Source: JAJECS01 sp965198185
GTDB taxonomy: Bacteria > Chloroflexota > UBA11872
Direction of reading: 5' to 3'
NCBI GenBank assembly: GCA_965198185.1
Contig: CBDAOU010000002.1
Location: 682,001 to 746,000, forward strand
Length of the DNA: 64,000 nt
Positions within the stretch are counted from its first letter, which is position 1; each line of letters begins with the position of its first letter. A program made the translations under genes and the position numbers. The notes below the pieces were generated by a model. The model saw nothing but the letters and a program-made list of their open reading frames with translations, was not told the origin of the DNA and ran no database searches. Shown piece after piece: positions 16,840-24,747 of the stretch.

Positions 16840-17841
16840 CTAGCCGCTGCCCTGGCGCAGCACGGCTGGATTCTGCACCGATCGCGGCGGATTCCCCCGC
16901 AGCACGTGGGCGACGTTCTTCATCGCTGCTTCCGGACCGAAGGCGTGCATCTCGTCGGATTCGCCGGCGTGGTGCGGCGTGGTGATGACGTTGGGCATCG
17001 ACAGCAAGGGGTTGTCGTGGGTGGCCGGCTCGACCTCGAGTACATCGAGACCAGCGCCGGCGAGCGCGCCCGCATTGAGCGCGGCCACAAGCGCCGCTTC
17101 ATGCACGATCGGACCGCGCGCGGTGTTGATGAGAAAGGCGCTTGACTTCATCTTGGCCAGCGCCGCGGCGTCAATCAGATGCTGCGTGCTTGGGTTCAGC
17201 GGCGCGTGAATCGAGAGGTAGTCGGAGCGGCGCAGCAGGTCGTCGAAGTCGACGGGCTCGACGTCCAAGTCGCGCATGACGTTCGGATCCATGTAGGGAT
17301 CATGGGCGATGACCGACATCCCCAGCACCTGGCCCCGCACGGCCATGGCCTGCGCGATGTTTCCGAAGGCGAGCAGCCCCAGAGTGAGCCCGCGCAGCCG
17401 GGGCCATGGGTGTGCGGCGTCGCAGATGTCGTAGCGTGAGAGCGGTAGGCGCTCGTGGATCTGCCGATAGGCGAAGCCGATCCGGCGGTAGCAGGCCAGC
17501 AGCAGCATCAGGGCGTGGTCGGCAACTTCTTCGATGCAGAGGTCGGGAACGTTGCCAACCGGCACGCCGTGCCGGGTAGCCGCCTCCAGATCCACCGTGT
17601 CCACACCGTCGGACCAGCAGCACACGGCCTCCAAGCCCGCTCCGGCCACGAAGTCTTCCTCAATCATCGTGTGCCCCTGCACCAAGACGACGCTCGCCTC
17701 GGGAAGCGCGGCGCGGCGAACCGCTTCGTCGTGCAGATCGGCGTGCCGAATCGTGCCTCCGGCGTCTTGGACGACTTGACGATGCTGCAAGAGCATCTTG
17801 TGTTGCGGTTCGGGGACTAGGACGATGCGCTCGGTGGTCAT
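16840..17841 (-). CDS. D-isomer-specific 2-hydroxyacid dehydrogenase (CtBP-like)
   Basis: This NAD-dependent dehydrogenase of 333 residues belongs to the D-lactate/phosphoglycerate dehydrogenase superfamily. The dinucleotide-binding turn is GLLAFGNIAQAM, the active-site Arg/Glu/His set is suggested by NTARGPIVHEAALVAAL, DVLEVEP and TTPHHAGESDE, and LLRRSDYLSIHAPL precedes it. The pattern is closest to the C-terminal-binding-protein-like branch. The frame is open to 17883, but the ATG at 17841 (MTTERIVLVPEP) gives the normal start. Its substrate is not predictable. It is flanked on the same strand by the DUF3048 lipoprotein and the MBL hydrolase. Confidence 0.88.
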   Translation of the reverse strand: MTTERIVLVPEPQHKMLLQHRQVVQDAGGTIRHADLHDEAVRRAALPEASVVLVQGHTMIEEDFVAGAGLEAVCCWSDGVDTVDLEAATRHGVPVGNVPDLCIEEVADHALMLLLACYRRIGFAYRQIHERLPLSRYDICDAAHPWPRLRGLTLGLLAFGNIAQAMAVRGQVLGMSVIAHDPYMDPNVMRDLDVEPVDFDDLLRRSDYLSIHAPLNPSTQHLIDAAALAKMKSSAFLINTARGPIVHEAALVAALNAGALAGAGLDVLEVEPATHDNPLLSMPNVITTPHHAGESDEMHAFGPEAAMKNVAHVLRGNPPRSVQNPAVLRQGSG

Positions 17842-17907
17842 GGCGGGCTCCGGCGAGCGACTGGCGCCGCTAGCGTACGGCACTGCGGTGCGCCGCCGCG
17901 TGGGACG

Positions 17908-19431
17908 CTAGCCGCTGTCGACGGCCTCGTCGATATCGAGCAGGTGAACCCAGGTGGGGCCGGGCCGCAGCTCCAACGGAGTGCCGCGGGTTGTCCGAAA
18001 GCGTGTGACCGCCTCGGCGTTCGGCCGCTCCCACGTGCCCTGAATTCGCAGGCCGTCACGAAAGACCGTCACCGGACCTGACCCGGTGGTGGGGATGGCC
18101 AGTGACAGGTTTCCGAGCGAATCCTCGATGAAGGCCGTGACGCGGATCTCCACGTGCTGAATCACGACGTTGGCGACGGCGATAGCCGCATCATTTGCCG
18201 CGTCGATGTCCGGCACGCCCCCCAGCGAGCGTCGCCAGCGGCCGATGGCCGGGTCATAGCTGTACTGCACTTGAAACGCGGTTCGCGGACCTGGCGGGAT
18301 TGTGATCGACCGCACGGCGCCGATGCCTTGGCGCGCTCGCGCGAAGTCGAGACTTTCGATCGGGCGCCGGGTCTCATGGCGGAGAGCGCCGAACTCGCGC
18401 AGGCCGGCCAGGCTGACGTAGGCGTTGAAGGGCGATGGGCGGCTCGTGAGGCGTGTGTAGGGGCGGTCGCCGGCGTAGAAGAACTCGTCCATGTCGGCCG
18501 CTGCCGAGGCGCGCAGGTCCTCCATTACCGGTGGGCTAGCGCCGACATGGGCAAAAAGCGCGTCGAACTGTTGCACCAGGTCGCGGTCAACAAACCGCGC
18601 GCTGCGGATTGGACCGACCAGGTCGACCTCGCTGTCCAGGAAGAATGCGGTGTAGCGGGTCACTGAGCCTTCGGTCTCGTGCTCATAGACGATGCCCGCC
18701 TGGCTGAGGCCGCTCTGCGGCCGCGCTCCGGGTGTGTTGTCGATCTTGACGGCGACTACCCGGCGGGCGAGCGCCTCCGCCGAGATTGGCAGGCCGGTTA
18801 GTGGCGACCGCAGCGGAGAGGGCGTGGGCGTTGGGGTCGGCGTCGCCGTAGGTGTGGGCGTCGCGCGGGGCGTGGGTCTCGGCGGAGCGGTCGGCCGCGC
18901 CACGGCAACGGCCGTGGGCCGGGCAGCAACCGGAGCTCCAGGTGTGGCAGTCGATGCGGGAAGCGTGGTCGGCGGCGCGGCTACTACCGGGGTCGATACG
19001 GGCGGTTGGGTTGCTGGCTGCGTCGCGGTACCCGTCGGAAGGGCTGTGGGAATTGCTGCCTGCGTCGTGGCGGGCGCTGCTCCCACCGACGTGGGTACCG
19101 CGGTTGGCGCCGCCGAGGCTGGGGTCGACGCCGACGGTGCGGCCGGAGTCGTTGCCGCCGGCGCCGCGGCGGTGGATGCCTGGGACGCGGACGGTGTCGT
19201 CGTCTCCGGCGCGACCGGGGCAATGGACGTGGTCTCCGGCTCCGGCGCTGCTTCGCCGCAGGCGGCGGCCAGCGCCGCCGCTGCGACGCCAAACGAGGCG
19301 CGCAGCACGGCGCGTCGTGACGTGCGCCGCACTACGCGGGTTGTTCCGCGGTGCGCAGTGTGTCCATCTGGCGGACGGCCTGACGTCGTGTTGCTCACGG
19401 TGCGAGCGAACTGCAAGTGGGAGCTGTCCAT
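17908..19431 (-). CDS. DUF3048 (YerB-like) Tat lipoprotein with long Thr/Pro/Ala linker
   Basis: This exported lipoprotein of 507 residues has a twin-arginine signal SRRAVLRASFG (Arg39-Arg40) ending in the lipobox LAAAC with Cys58. A linker of about 150 residues of Ala, Pro, Thr and Val follows, including a PTPTATPTP run, and then the DUF3048 domain (LTGLPIS, VVAVKIDNTPGARPQSGL, YEHETEGSVTRYTAFF, VGPIRSAR). The DNA for the linker (about 18820-19250) is correspondingly low in complexity. Family function is undefined; it probably acts at the outer membrane face or wall. The start is set at ATG 19431, and a GTG at 19449 would add six residues. Confidence 0.82.
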   Translation of the reverse strand: MDSSHLQFARTVSNTTSGRPPDGHTAHRGTTRVVRRTSRRAVLRASFGVAAAALAAACGEAAPEPETTSIAPVAPETTTPSASQASTAAAPAATTPAAPSASTPASAAPTAVPTSVGAAPATTQAAIPTALPTGTATQPATQPPVSTPVVAAPPTTLPASTATPGAPVAARPTAVAVARPTAPPRPTPRATPTPTATPTPTPTPSPLRSPLTGLPISAEALARRVVAVKIDNTPGARPQSGLSQAGIVYEHETEGSVTRYTAFFLDSEVDLVGPIRSARFVDRDLVQQFDALFAHVGASPPVMEDLRASAAADMDEFFYAGDRPYTRLTSRPSPFNAYVSLAGLREFGALRHETRRPIESLDFARARQGIGAVRSITIPPGPRTAFQVQYSYDPAIGRWRRSLGGVPDIDAANDAAIAVANVVIQHVEIRVTAFIEDSLGNLSLAIPTTGSGPVTVFRDGLRIQGTWERPNAEAVTRFRTTRGTPLELRPGPTWVHLLDIDEAVDSG

Positions 19432-19526
19432 GCGAACTCGTGCGCCCACATCAACGCGATCAAGCTGCCCGAGGTAACGCGGGGCGCGGGAAAATTGTCG
19501 CTCCCAAGTCTCTGCTCCGTGTCGTC

Positions 19527-21083
19527 CTAGCGCGCGCGTCCTCGGGCGCCGCCCAGCGCCTCGCGCACAATGATGTCGTCGATCAAGCGTTCAACGGGCG
19601 CCAGGTCGTCGGTGTATACGACCGTCGACTCCGGCACGGCTCTGAGCCGCCACGGGCGCAGCGCGATTTCCTCCAGGACGGCATCGTCCGTGGCCAGCGC
19701 GGCGGCATGGAGCTCTTCGTCGGTGATTGGGCGCAGCGCGCCATAGATCAGGCTGTTGTTGTAGCCCGTGGGGAGATCAAGCACGTAGATGTAGGGGAAG
19801 ACGGCCCGCATCGTGGACGACAGGGCTTCGACGAGGCGAAAGTCCTGGCCCGTGCGGCCGGCGTTAAGTGCCAGTACCCCGTTGGGACTTAGGTGGTCGC
19901 GGGCCTCCTGAAAGAACTCGCGCGTTACCAGGTGAAACGGGATATACGGCTGGCGGTAGGCATCGACGGCGATAACGTCGTAGCGGTCCTCCGAATGCTG
20001 GAGATAGGTGCGTCCGTCGGCGGCGACGATGTTCAGGTTCGGCTCGTTCATGTCGAAGTAGCGCTGGCCGAGCTCAATGACCTTGGGGTCGAGTTCGACA
20101 CCGTCAATCTGCACGTCGTCGCCGTACACGGCGGTGTATTGCTTGGATACGGTGCCGGCGCCAAGCCCAACGATCAGCAGGGAGTTCACCTCGGTTGTCG
20201 GCTGGCCGCCAATGAGCGGCGCCAGCAGAAAATAGTCCCACGGCCCACCGGTCAGCAGGCGATCCGGGTGATAGATGGAGTGGGTCCCGATGCCCTCGTT
20301 CAGCACCAGTCGCAGTCCGCGCCCGGGGTCGTCAATGACCTGGATGAACTGAATGGCGGAGTCTCCCTCCCAGACCAATCCGTCCACCGGTCGCACGGCT
20401 CCGGGCCTGATGAGCAGCCACAGGATGATGAGGATGATGGCGAAGGCGGCGTAGATGCCCCGGCGCACCCTGGTTCGCGCTCCGAGTAGCGCCAGGCCAA
20501 GCAGCACCCAGGCAAAGAGCAGAAACGTCAGCCGCGTGCCGAACGTCGGAACCAGGGTGAGCACCGGCAGAAACGCCCCGGCGATGCTGCCGATGGTGCT
20601 AAGGGCGTAGACCTGGCCCGCTCGCCGGCCCGCGTGCTGTACGTCGTGCGTCACGAGTCGAATGGCAAACGGGGACACCATGCCGAGCATCGTGAGCGGC
20701 ACCGAGAACAGCAGCAGCACACCGAGCAATGAGCCGAAGAACAGGCCGCCGCTCAACCGCGCGATGGCCTCGGACGAGATTTCGAGCACCGGGCCGGCCA
20801 CGAAGGGCACGAGACCAACGCCAAAGGCCGCGATGGCGATGATGTGGAAGAGCGTGGATTCTCGCGGCCGACGGTCCGCCACCATGCCGCCGATCCAATA
20901 CCCGATCGAAAGATAGAGCAGCGTCAGCCCGATGACGACGGCCCAAATGATGGTGCTGGTGCCGAAGAATGGCGCGAGCAGGCGCGAGGCCGTGATCTCA
21001 ACCGCCAGAATCGACATACCCGAGAAAAATGTCGTGACCAGCACCAGCACAATGCGCGAGGCGCCGCGAGCATCGCTTGGCAT
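19527..21083 (-). CDS. Fused membrane / spermidine-synthase-like protein
   Basis: The N-terminal 230 residues hold about seven membrane helices. The C-terminal 280 residues form a polyamine-synthase-type Rossmann domain with VGLGAGTVSKQY, DGVELDPKVIELGQRYF and VIAVDAYRQPYIPFHL, which bind the aminopropyl donor or SAM in the soluble enzymes. Such membrane-fused spermidine synthase homologues are widespread in bacteria and mostly uncharacterised; several lack residues needed for putrescine binding, so true polyamine synthesis is not assured. No speD is nearby. It sits 105 bases after the gamma-glutamyltransferase gene on the same strand. Confidence 0.83.
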   Translation of the reverse strand: MPSDARGASRIVLVLVTTFFSGMSILAVEITASRLLAPFFGTSTIIWAVVIGLTLLYLSIGYWIGGMVADRRPRESTLFHIIAIAAFGVGLVPFVAGPVLEISSEAIARLSGGLFFGSLLGVLLLFSVPLTMLGMVSPFAIRLVTHDVQHAGRRAGQVYALSTIGSIAGAFLPVLTLVPTFGTRLTFLLFAWVLLGLALLGARTRVRRGIYAAFAIILIILWLLIRPGAVRPVDGLVWEGDSAIQFIQVIDDPGRGLRLVLNEGIGTHSIYHPDRLLTGGPWDYFLLAPLIGGQPTTEVNSLLIVGLGAGTVSKQYTAVYGDDVQIDGVELDPKVIELGQRYFDMNEPNLNIVAADGRTYLQHSEDRYDVIAVDAYRQPYIPFHLVTREFFQEARDHLSPNGVLALNAGRTGQDFRLVEALSSTMRAVFPYIYVLDLPTGYNNSLIYGALRPITDEELHAAALATDDAVLEEIALRPWRLRAVPESTVVYTDDLAPVERLIDDIIVREALGGARGRAR

Positions 21084-21188
21084 GGGTGGATTCTGCGCGC
21101 CTGCTGGGGCGGGGCCGTCGATCAGCGTTCTCCTGGGAGCAGCGGCAACGTGCTCGCTGACGCGACGTTCAGCATATCGCCAGAAGTC

Positions 21189-22799
21189 TCAATACCCTAG
21201 AACTTGACCGTGCCACCGCGGGTCGGTCGCGCCGAACCGGGCGCCGCTCGCGGGGTCGAGCATGATGCCCTGACTGCGGGCCCGTGCCGTGAACGCGGGC
21301 GCCCAGGACACGTTGTGGCCGCGCTGCTCCAGGGCGCCGGCGACGTCGAGTTCGAACCGGGACTCCAGCGTGAGCGTGTCGGCATCGTGATACCAGCGAG
21401 GGGCGTCCATCGCGGCCTGCCAGTGCATCCCGTGGTCGATCACGTTGGTCAAGACTTGAAAGTTCGCCTGCGTCTGAAAATTACCGCCGGGCGAGCCGCC
21501 GAGCATCATCAGCGCGCCGTCGCGCTGCACCATGTAGGTGTTGAGCGTGTGGATGGGCCGTTTGCCACCGGCGAGGCAGTTGGGGCTGTCGGCGTCGAGG
21601 GAAAACCCATTCATGCGGTTGTTGAGCAGCACGCCCGTCCCCGGAATGACGAATGCCGAGCCGAACTGGTGAAAGACGCTCTGGATCAGCGTGATGGCAT
21701 TGCCGTCCTCGTCGATCGCCGCCACCGCCGTGGTGTCCTGGCCCGCACCGCTCGGGTCGGGGGAAGCGGAGCGGTGCGACGCTCGCGCCGGGTTGAGCAT
21801 CATCCGCCGCCGCGCCGCGAACTCCTTGGACACGAGGGTGCCGATGGGGACGTCGACGTGCGCGGGGTCGCCCATGTGGGCCAGGCGGTCGGCGAACGCC
21901 AGCTTGTGAGCCTCGGCCATGACGTGCAGGCAGTGCGCCGTGCCGAAGCGCAGCGCGCCGAGGTCAAACCCCTCCGCAATGTTGAGGTCCGCGAGCACTA
22001 GGTAGCCCTGCGACGGCGGCGGCTGCTCCAGCACCTCGTATCCGCGATAGAACGTCCGCAGCGGTGGCAAAACCTCTACGGGCGCTGCGGTCAGATCGTC
22101 GGCTGACCAATCTCCACCGGCCATTTCAGATGCTTGCAGCAAGCGTTCGGCAAACATCCCTCCGTAGAAGCCGGACGCGCCATTGGCTGCGATTTCGCGC
22201 AGCGTCTCCGCCAGCTCAGGTTGCACCAGCGTTTCGCCGGGTCGAGGTGCGCGCCCACCGGGGGCGAGCACGGCGGCGGTCGACGGGTACTGGTTGAGCG
22301 TTTCGAGCGACTGGCTGATAGCGCCGGCCAGCGCCATGTCGACGGGAAACCCGCCACTGGCATAGACGATCGCGGGCGCTAGCACGCGCTCGAGCGGCAT
22401 GTGCCCGTACCGCCGGTTGATCATGTCCCAGGCGGCTACGGCTCCCGGCAACGTGGCCGACCGCAGCCCATGGGTGGGAATGCCCTCGGGATAGCCTGAT
22501 CGATCAGCCGCCGCCGGCGCGGGCCCGCTGGCGTTGACGGCCTCGACGAGGCCCGAGGCCGCTGGTCGGCACAGCGCGAACGCGTCGCCGCCGAGCTGAT
22601 TGGAGCTAGGCTCGACCACCGCGATGACCGCGGCGGCCCCGACCGCGGCGTCGAACGCGTTGCCGCCGTCCAGCAGCAGACGGACGCCGGTTGCCGTGGC
22701 CAGGGGATGTCCGGTGGACACCATGGTGTGCGCCGTCACGACCGGGCCGCGTCCGGTGCTCACAAACGCGCGGGTGCCCACGCCGGCCGCCGCGTTCAC
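21189..22799 (-). CDS. Gamma-glutamyltransferase family protein
   Basis: This N-terminal nucleophile hydrolase of 536 residues is made as a precursor that cuts itself before the catalytic threonine. The cleavage site is GQDTTAVAAID, with Thr356 the expected nucleophile. Supporting motifs are LDGGNAFDAAVGA near the start, GVLLNNRMNGFS, and the oxyanion-hole pair GGSPGG. The more usual HGTTHxSVVD is changed to DTTAVAAID, so the His three residues on is absent. There is no evident signal peptide from the GTG start at 22799. Possible roles are glutathione or gamma-glutamyl peptide breakdown, or acylase-type activity. It follows dnaN by 34 bases. Confidence 0.88.
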   Translation of the reverse strand: MNAAAGVGTRAFVSTGRGPVVTAHTMVSTGHPLATATGVRLLLDGGNAFDAAVGAAAVIAVVEPSSNQLGGDAFALCRPAASGLVEAVNASGPAPAAADRSGYPEGIPTHGLRSATLPGAVAAWDMINRRYGHMPLERVLAPAIVYASGGFPVDMALAGAISQSLETLNQYPSTAAVLAPGGRAPRPGETLVQPELAETLREIAANGASGFYGGMFAERLLQASEMAGGDWSADDLTAAPVEVLPPLRTFYRGYEVLEQPPPSQGYLVLADLNIAEGFDLGALRFGTAHCLHVMAEAHKLAFADRLAHMGDPAHVDVPIGTLVSKEFAARRRMMLNPARASHRSASPDPSGAGQDTTAVAAIDEDGNAITLIQSVFHQFGSAFVIPGTGVLLNNRMNGFSLDADSPNCLAGGKRPIHTLNTYMVQRDGALMMLGGSPGGNFQTQANFQVLTNVIDHGMHWQAAMDAPRWYHDADTLTLESRFELDVAGALEQRGHNVSWAPAFTARARSQGIMLDPASGARFGATDPRWHGQVLGY

Positions 22800-22833
22800 G
22801 CCGCGATCCGGCGGCGACGGTCGTCTGCGATGC

Positions 22834-23979
22834 CTAGCTCACCGTGTGCATGGGCATGATCACGTGGCTGTGCGTTTCGATCTCCTCGTCGCCGTCCACC
22901 GGACGAAATCGTCCGGGGCTCGTGGCGCCGGAGGTGCCCACCGAGATGCGCTCGGTGGCGATCGAGCCTAGACATTCGGACAAAAAACGCGGGTTGAAGG
23001 CGATGAGCCCACCATCGCCGCTGACCTCCGCATCGAGCTCGCCGGAGTTCTCGCCGAGCTCGGCCGAATTCGACGTCAGGACCACGCGCCCAGACTCGCC
23101 GTCGGCGCCCGGCTGGACGTGCAGCTTGATGACATTCGCCCCCGAGCTGGCAAAGAGCGAGGCAATGCGGGTGGCCTGCGCAAATGCCTGGGTGTCAACC
23201 ACGACGCGCGTGTCAACCTCGCCTGGGATCAGCTGCGGGTAGTTCGGAAACTGTCCGTCGATCAGAGTGGCGATGAAGGTGACGGTGCTGGTCCGGAACA
23301 AGACCTGCGACTGCGTCTCGCTGAGCCCGATGGTCACCGTGCCGGGATCGTCGGCGAGCATTCGCTGGAGCTCGACCATGGCGGGGCGCGGCACGACGAT
23401 CTGCACCGCCTCGGCGAGGCCGGTCTCAACCTCTTCGCGACGCACGGCCAGTCGATAGCCGTCGGCGGCAGCCAGCTCGATGTGGTCGGGGGCGATGGTG
23501 ATCGACACGCCGGCGAGCACCGGTCGGCTGTCGTCGGTCGCGGCGGCGGTTACCACCTGGCCGATTACGTCTCCGAGCAAGTCGGTGGCCAAGTCCACCT
23601 CGCGCTCGTCGCCCGTGGTTGGAATGGGCGGAAAGTCCTCGGCACTGAGCCCTTTGAGCTTGGCCTGAAACCGGCCGGACGCCACGCTGAGGCTGTCGGT
23701 TTCGTCGTCGCTGACCAAGGTCACCGGACCCTCGGGGAGCTGTGCGACGAAGTCGCTCAACAGGCGGGCGGGCACGGTGATGGCGCCGTCATCTTCGACG
23801 CTGGCGCCCAGCCATACCGACATTGCGAGTTGCTGGTTCATGCCGGAGAGCCGCAGTCCGCCGTCTTCGGACTGCAGCAGCACGTTGCTCAAGACCGGCA
23901 GCGTGCTCCGGGTGGCGACGGCGCGACTCACGAGCGCCAAGCCACGGCTGAGATTCTCTTGCAGGCAGGTCACGCGCAT
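22834..23979 (-). CDS. dnaN: DNA polymerase III beta sliding clamp
   Basis: The beta clamp is a ring-shaped dimer that tethers the replicative polymerase to DNA. The 381 residues contain the three repeated clamp folds. The first opens with MRVTCLQENLSRGLALVSRAV and TLPVLSNVLL, the second has DSRPVLAGVSI and AADGYRLAVRR, and the third has FNPRFLSECL, all standard. The C-terminus usually ends in a short PxR(L/M) segment; here it ends VIMPMHTVS, a little longer. dnaA and recF, the usual neighbours, are absent. The gene is divergent from the ANTAR regulator across a 177-base gap that probably holds both promoters. Confidence 0.96.
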   Translation of the reverse strand: MRVTCLQENLSRGLALVSRAVATRSTLPVLSNVLLQSEDGGLRLSGMNQQLAMSVWLGASVEDDGAITVPARLLSDFVAQLPEGPVTLVSDDETDSLSVASGRFQAKLKGLSAEDFPPIPTTGDEREVDLATDLLGDVIGQVVTAAATDDSRPVLAGVSITIAPDHIELAAADGYRLAVRREEVETGLAEAVQIVVPRPAMVELQRMLADDPGTVTIGLSETQSQVLFRTSTVTFIATLIDGQFPNYPQLIPGEVDTRVVVDTQAFAQATRIASLFASSGANVIKLHVQPGADGESGRVVLTSNSAELGENSGELDAEVSGDGGLIAFNPRFLSECLGSIATERISVGTSGATSPGRFRPVDGDEEIETHSHVIMPMHTVS

Positions 23980-24156
23980 CCGCAGGTCCTCCCAACCAAA
24001 AGCGGATTCTGGTCGCCGCGCACGCTATCTATTGGGTGTGCCCGGCCAGCGGATACTAGGGGTTGTGGGGACCGCGCGTCAACGCGATTTGATTGCTGCT
24101 AGGCTGGCGCTGCAGCGGCTGATCGCACCAGCCTCCGCTCTGAAGGTGATAGTGGC

Positions 24157-24729
24157 GTGTCCTTGCGTGTAATCGTGGCAGAAGACGAGACCATCATCCG
24201 GATGGACCTCACCGAGCGCTTGCAGGCGTCGGGCTATCAGGTCGTCGGCGAGGCCGGTGACGGAGAGAGCGCGGTCAAGATGGCGCGCGAGTTGCGTCCG
24301 GACGTCGTTGTCATGGACATCCGGATGCCCGAGACGGATGGCATCGAAGCCGCGCGTCGCCTCACGGACGAGCGGGTCGCCCCGGTCGTGCTCGTCACGT
24401 CGTATTCCGACCGGCACCTCATCAATCAGGCGCTCGAAGCCGGCGCCATCAACTACGTCCTCAAGCCGCTGCGAGACAACGAGCTCGAGGCGGCCCTGGA
24501 AGTGGCCATGTCGCGCTATCGAGAGTTCTTGGCCATCAGCGACGAAGTGGCCGACCTCAAGGACCAGCTAGAGACGCGCAAGGCGGTCGAGCGCGCGAAG
24601 GGCCTGTTAATGACACGTCTCGGCTTGGACGAGCCCGAGGCATTCAGACGAATTCAGAAGCTCAGCATGGACCGTCGCAAGCCTATGCGCGAGGTCGCCG
24701 AAGCGATCATTCTGTCGGAAGAGATCTAG
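24157..24729 (+). CDS. Response regulator with receiver and ANTAR RNA-binding domains
   Basis: The 190-residue protein has a receiver domain with the acidic pair Glu9-Asp10, phospho-acceptor Asp54 (VVVMDIRMP), Thr81 and Lys103 (VLKPL). A short coiled coil and a C-terminal ANTAR domain follow (RKAVERAKGLLMTRLGLDEPEAFRRIQK). ANTAR proteins bind paired small stem-loops in leader RNAs and prevent termination, often for nitrogen or stress genes. No histidine kinase is adjacent. The GTG start at 24157 is followed immediately by the receiver fold. The gene lies 18 bases upstream of the YfhO-type membrane protein gene and is probably cotranscribed with it. Confidence 0.94.
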   Translation: MSLRVIVAEDETIIRMDLTERLQASGYQVVGEAGDGESAVKMARELRPDVVVMDIRMPETDGIEAARRLTDERVAPVVLVTSYSDRHLINQALEAGAINYVLKPLRDNELEAALEVAMSRYREFLAISDEVADLKDQLETRKAVERAKGLLMTRLGLDEPEAFRRIQKLSMDRRKPMREVAEAIILSEEI

Positions 24730-24747
24730 CAAGCAACGGCGCGCACC

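Noticed and set aside
18820..19250. Low-complexity DNA as a repeat array or CRISPR
   Set aside because: It encodes the Pro/Thr/Ala linker of the DUF3048 lipoprotein in frame; units are irregular and there are no spacers.
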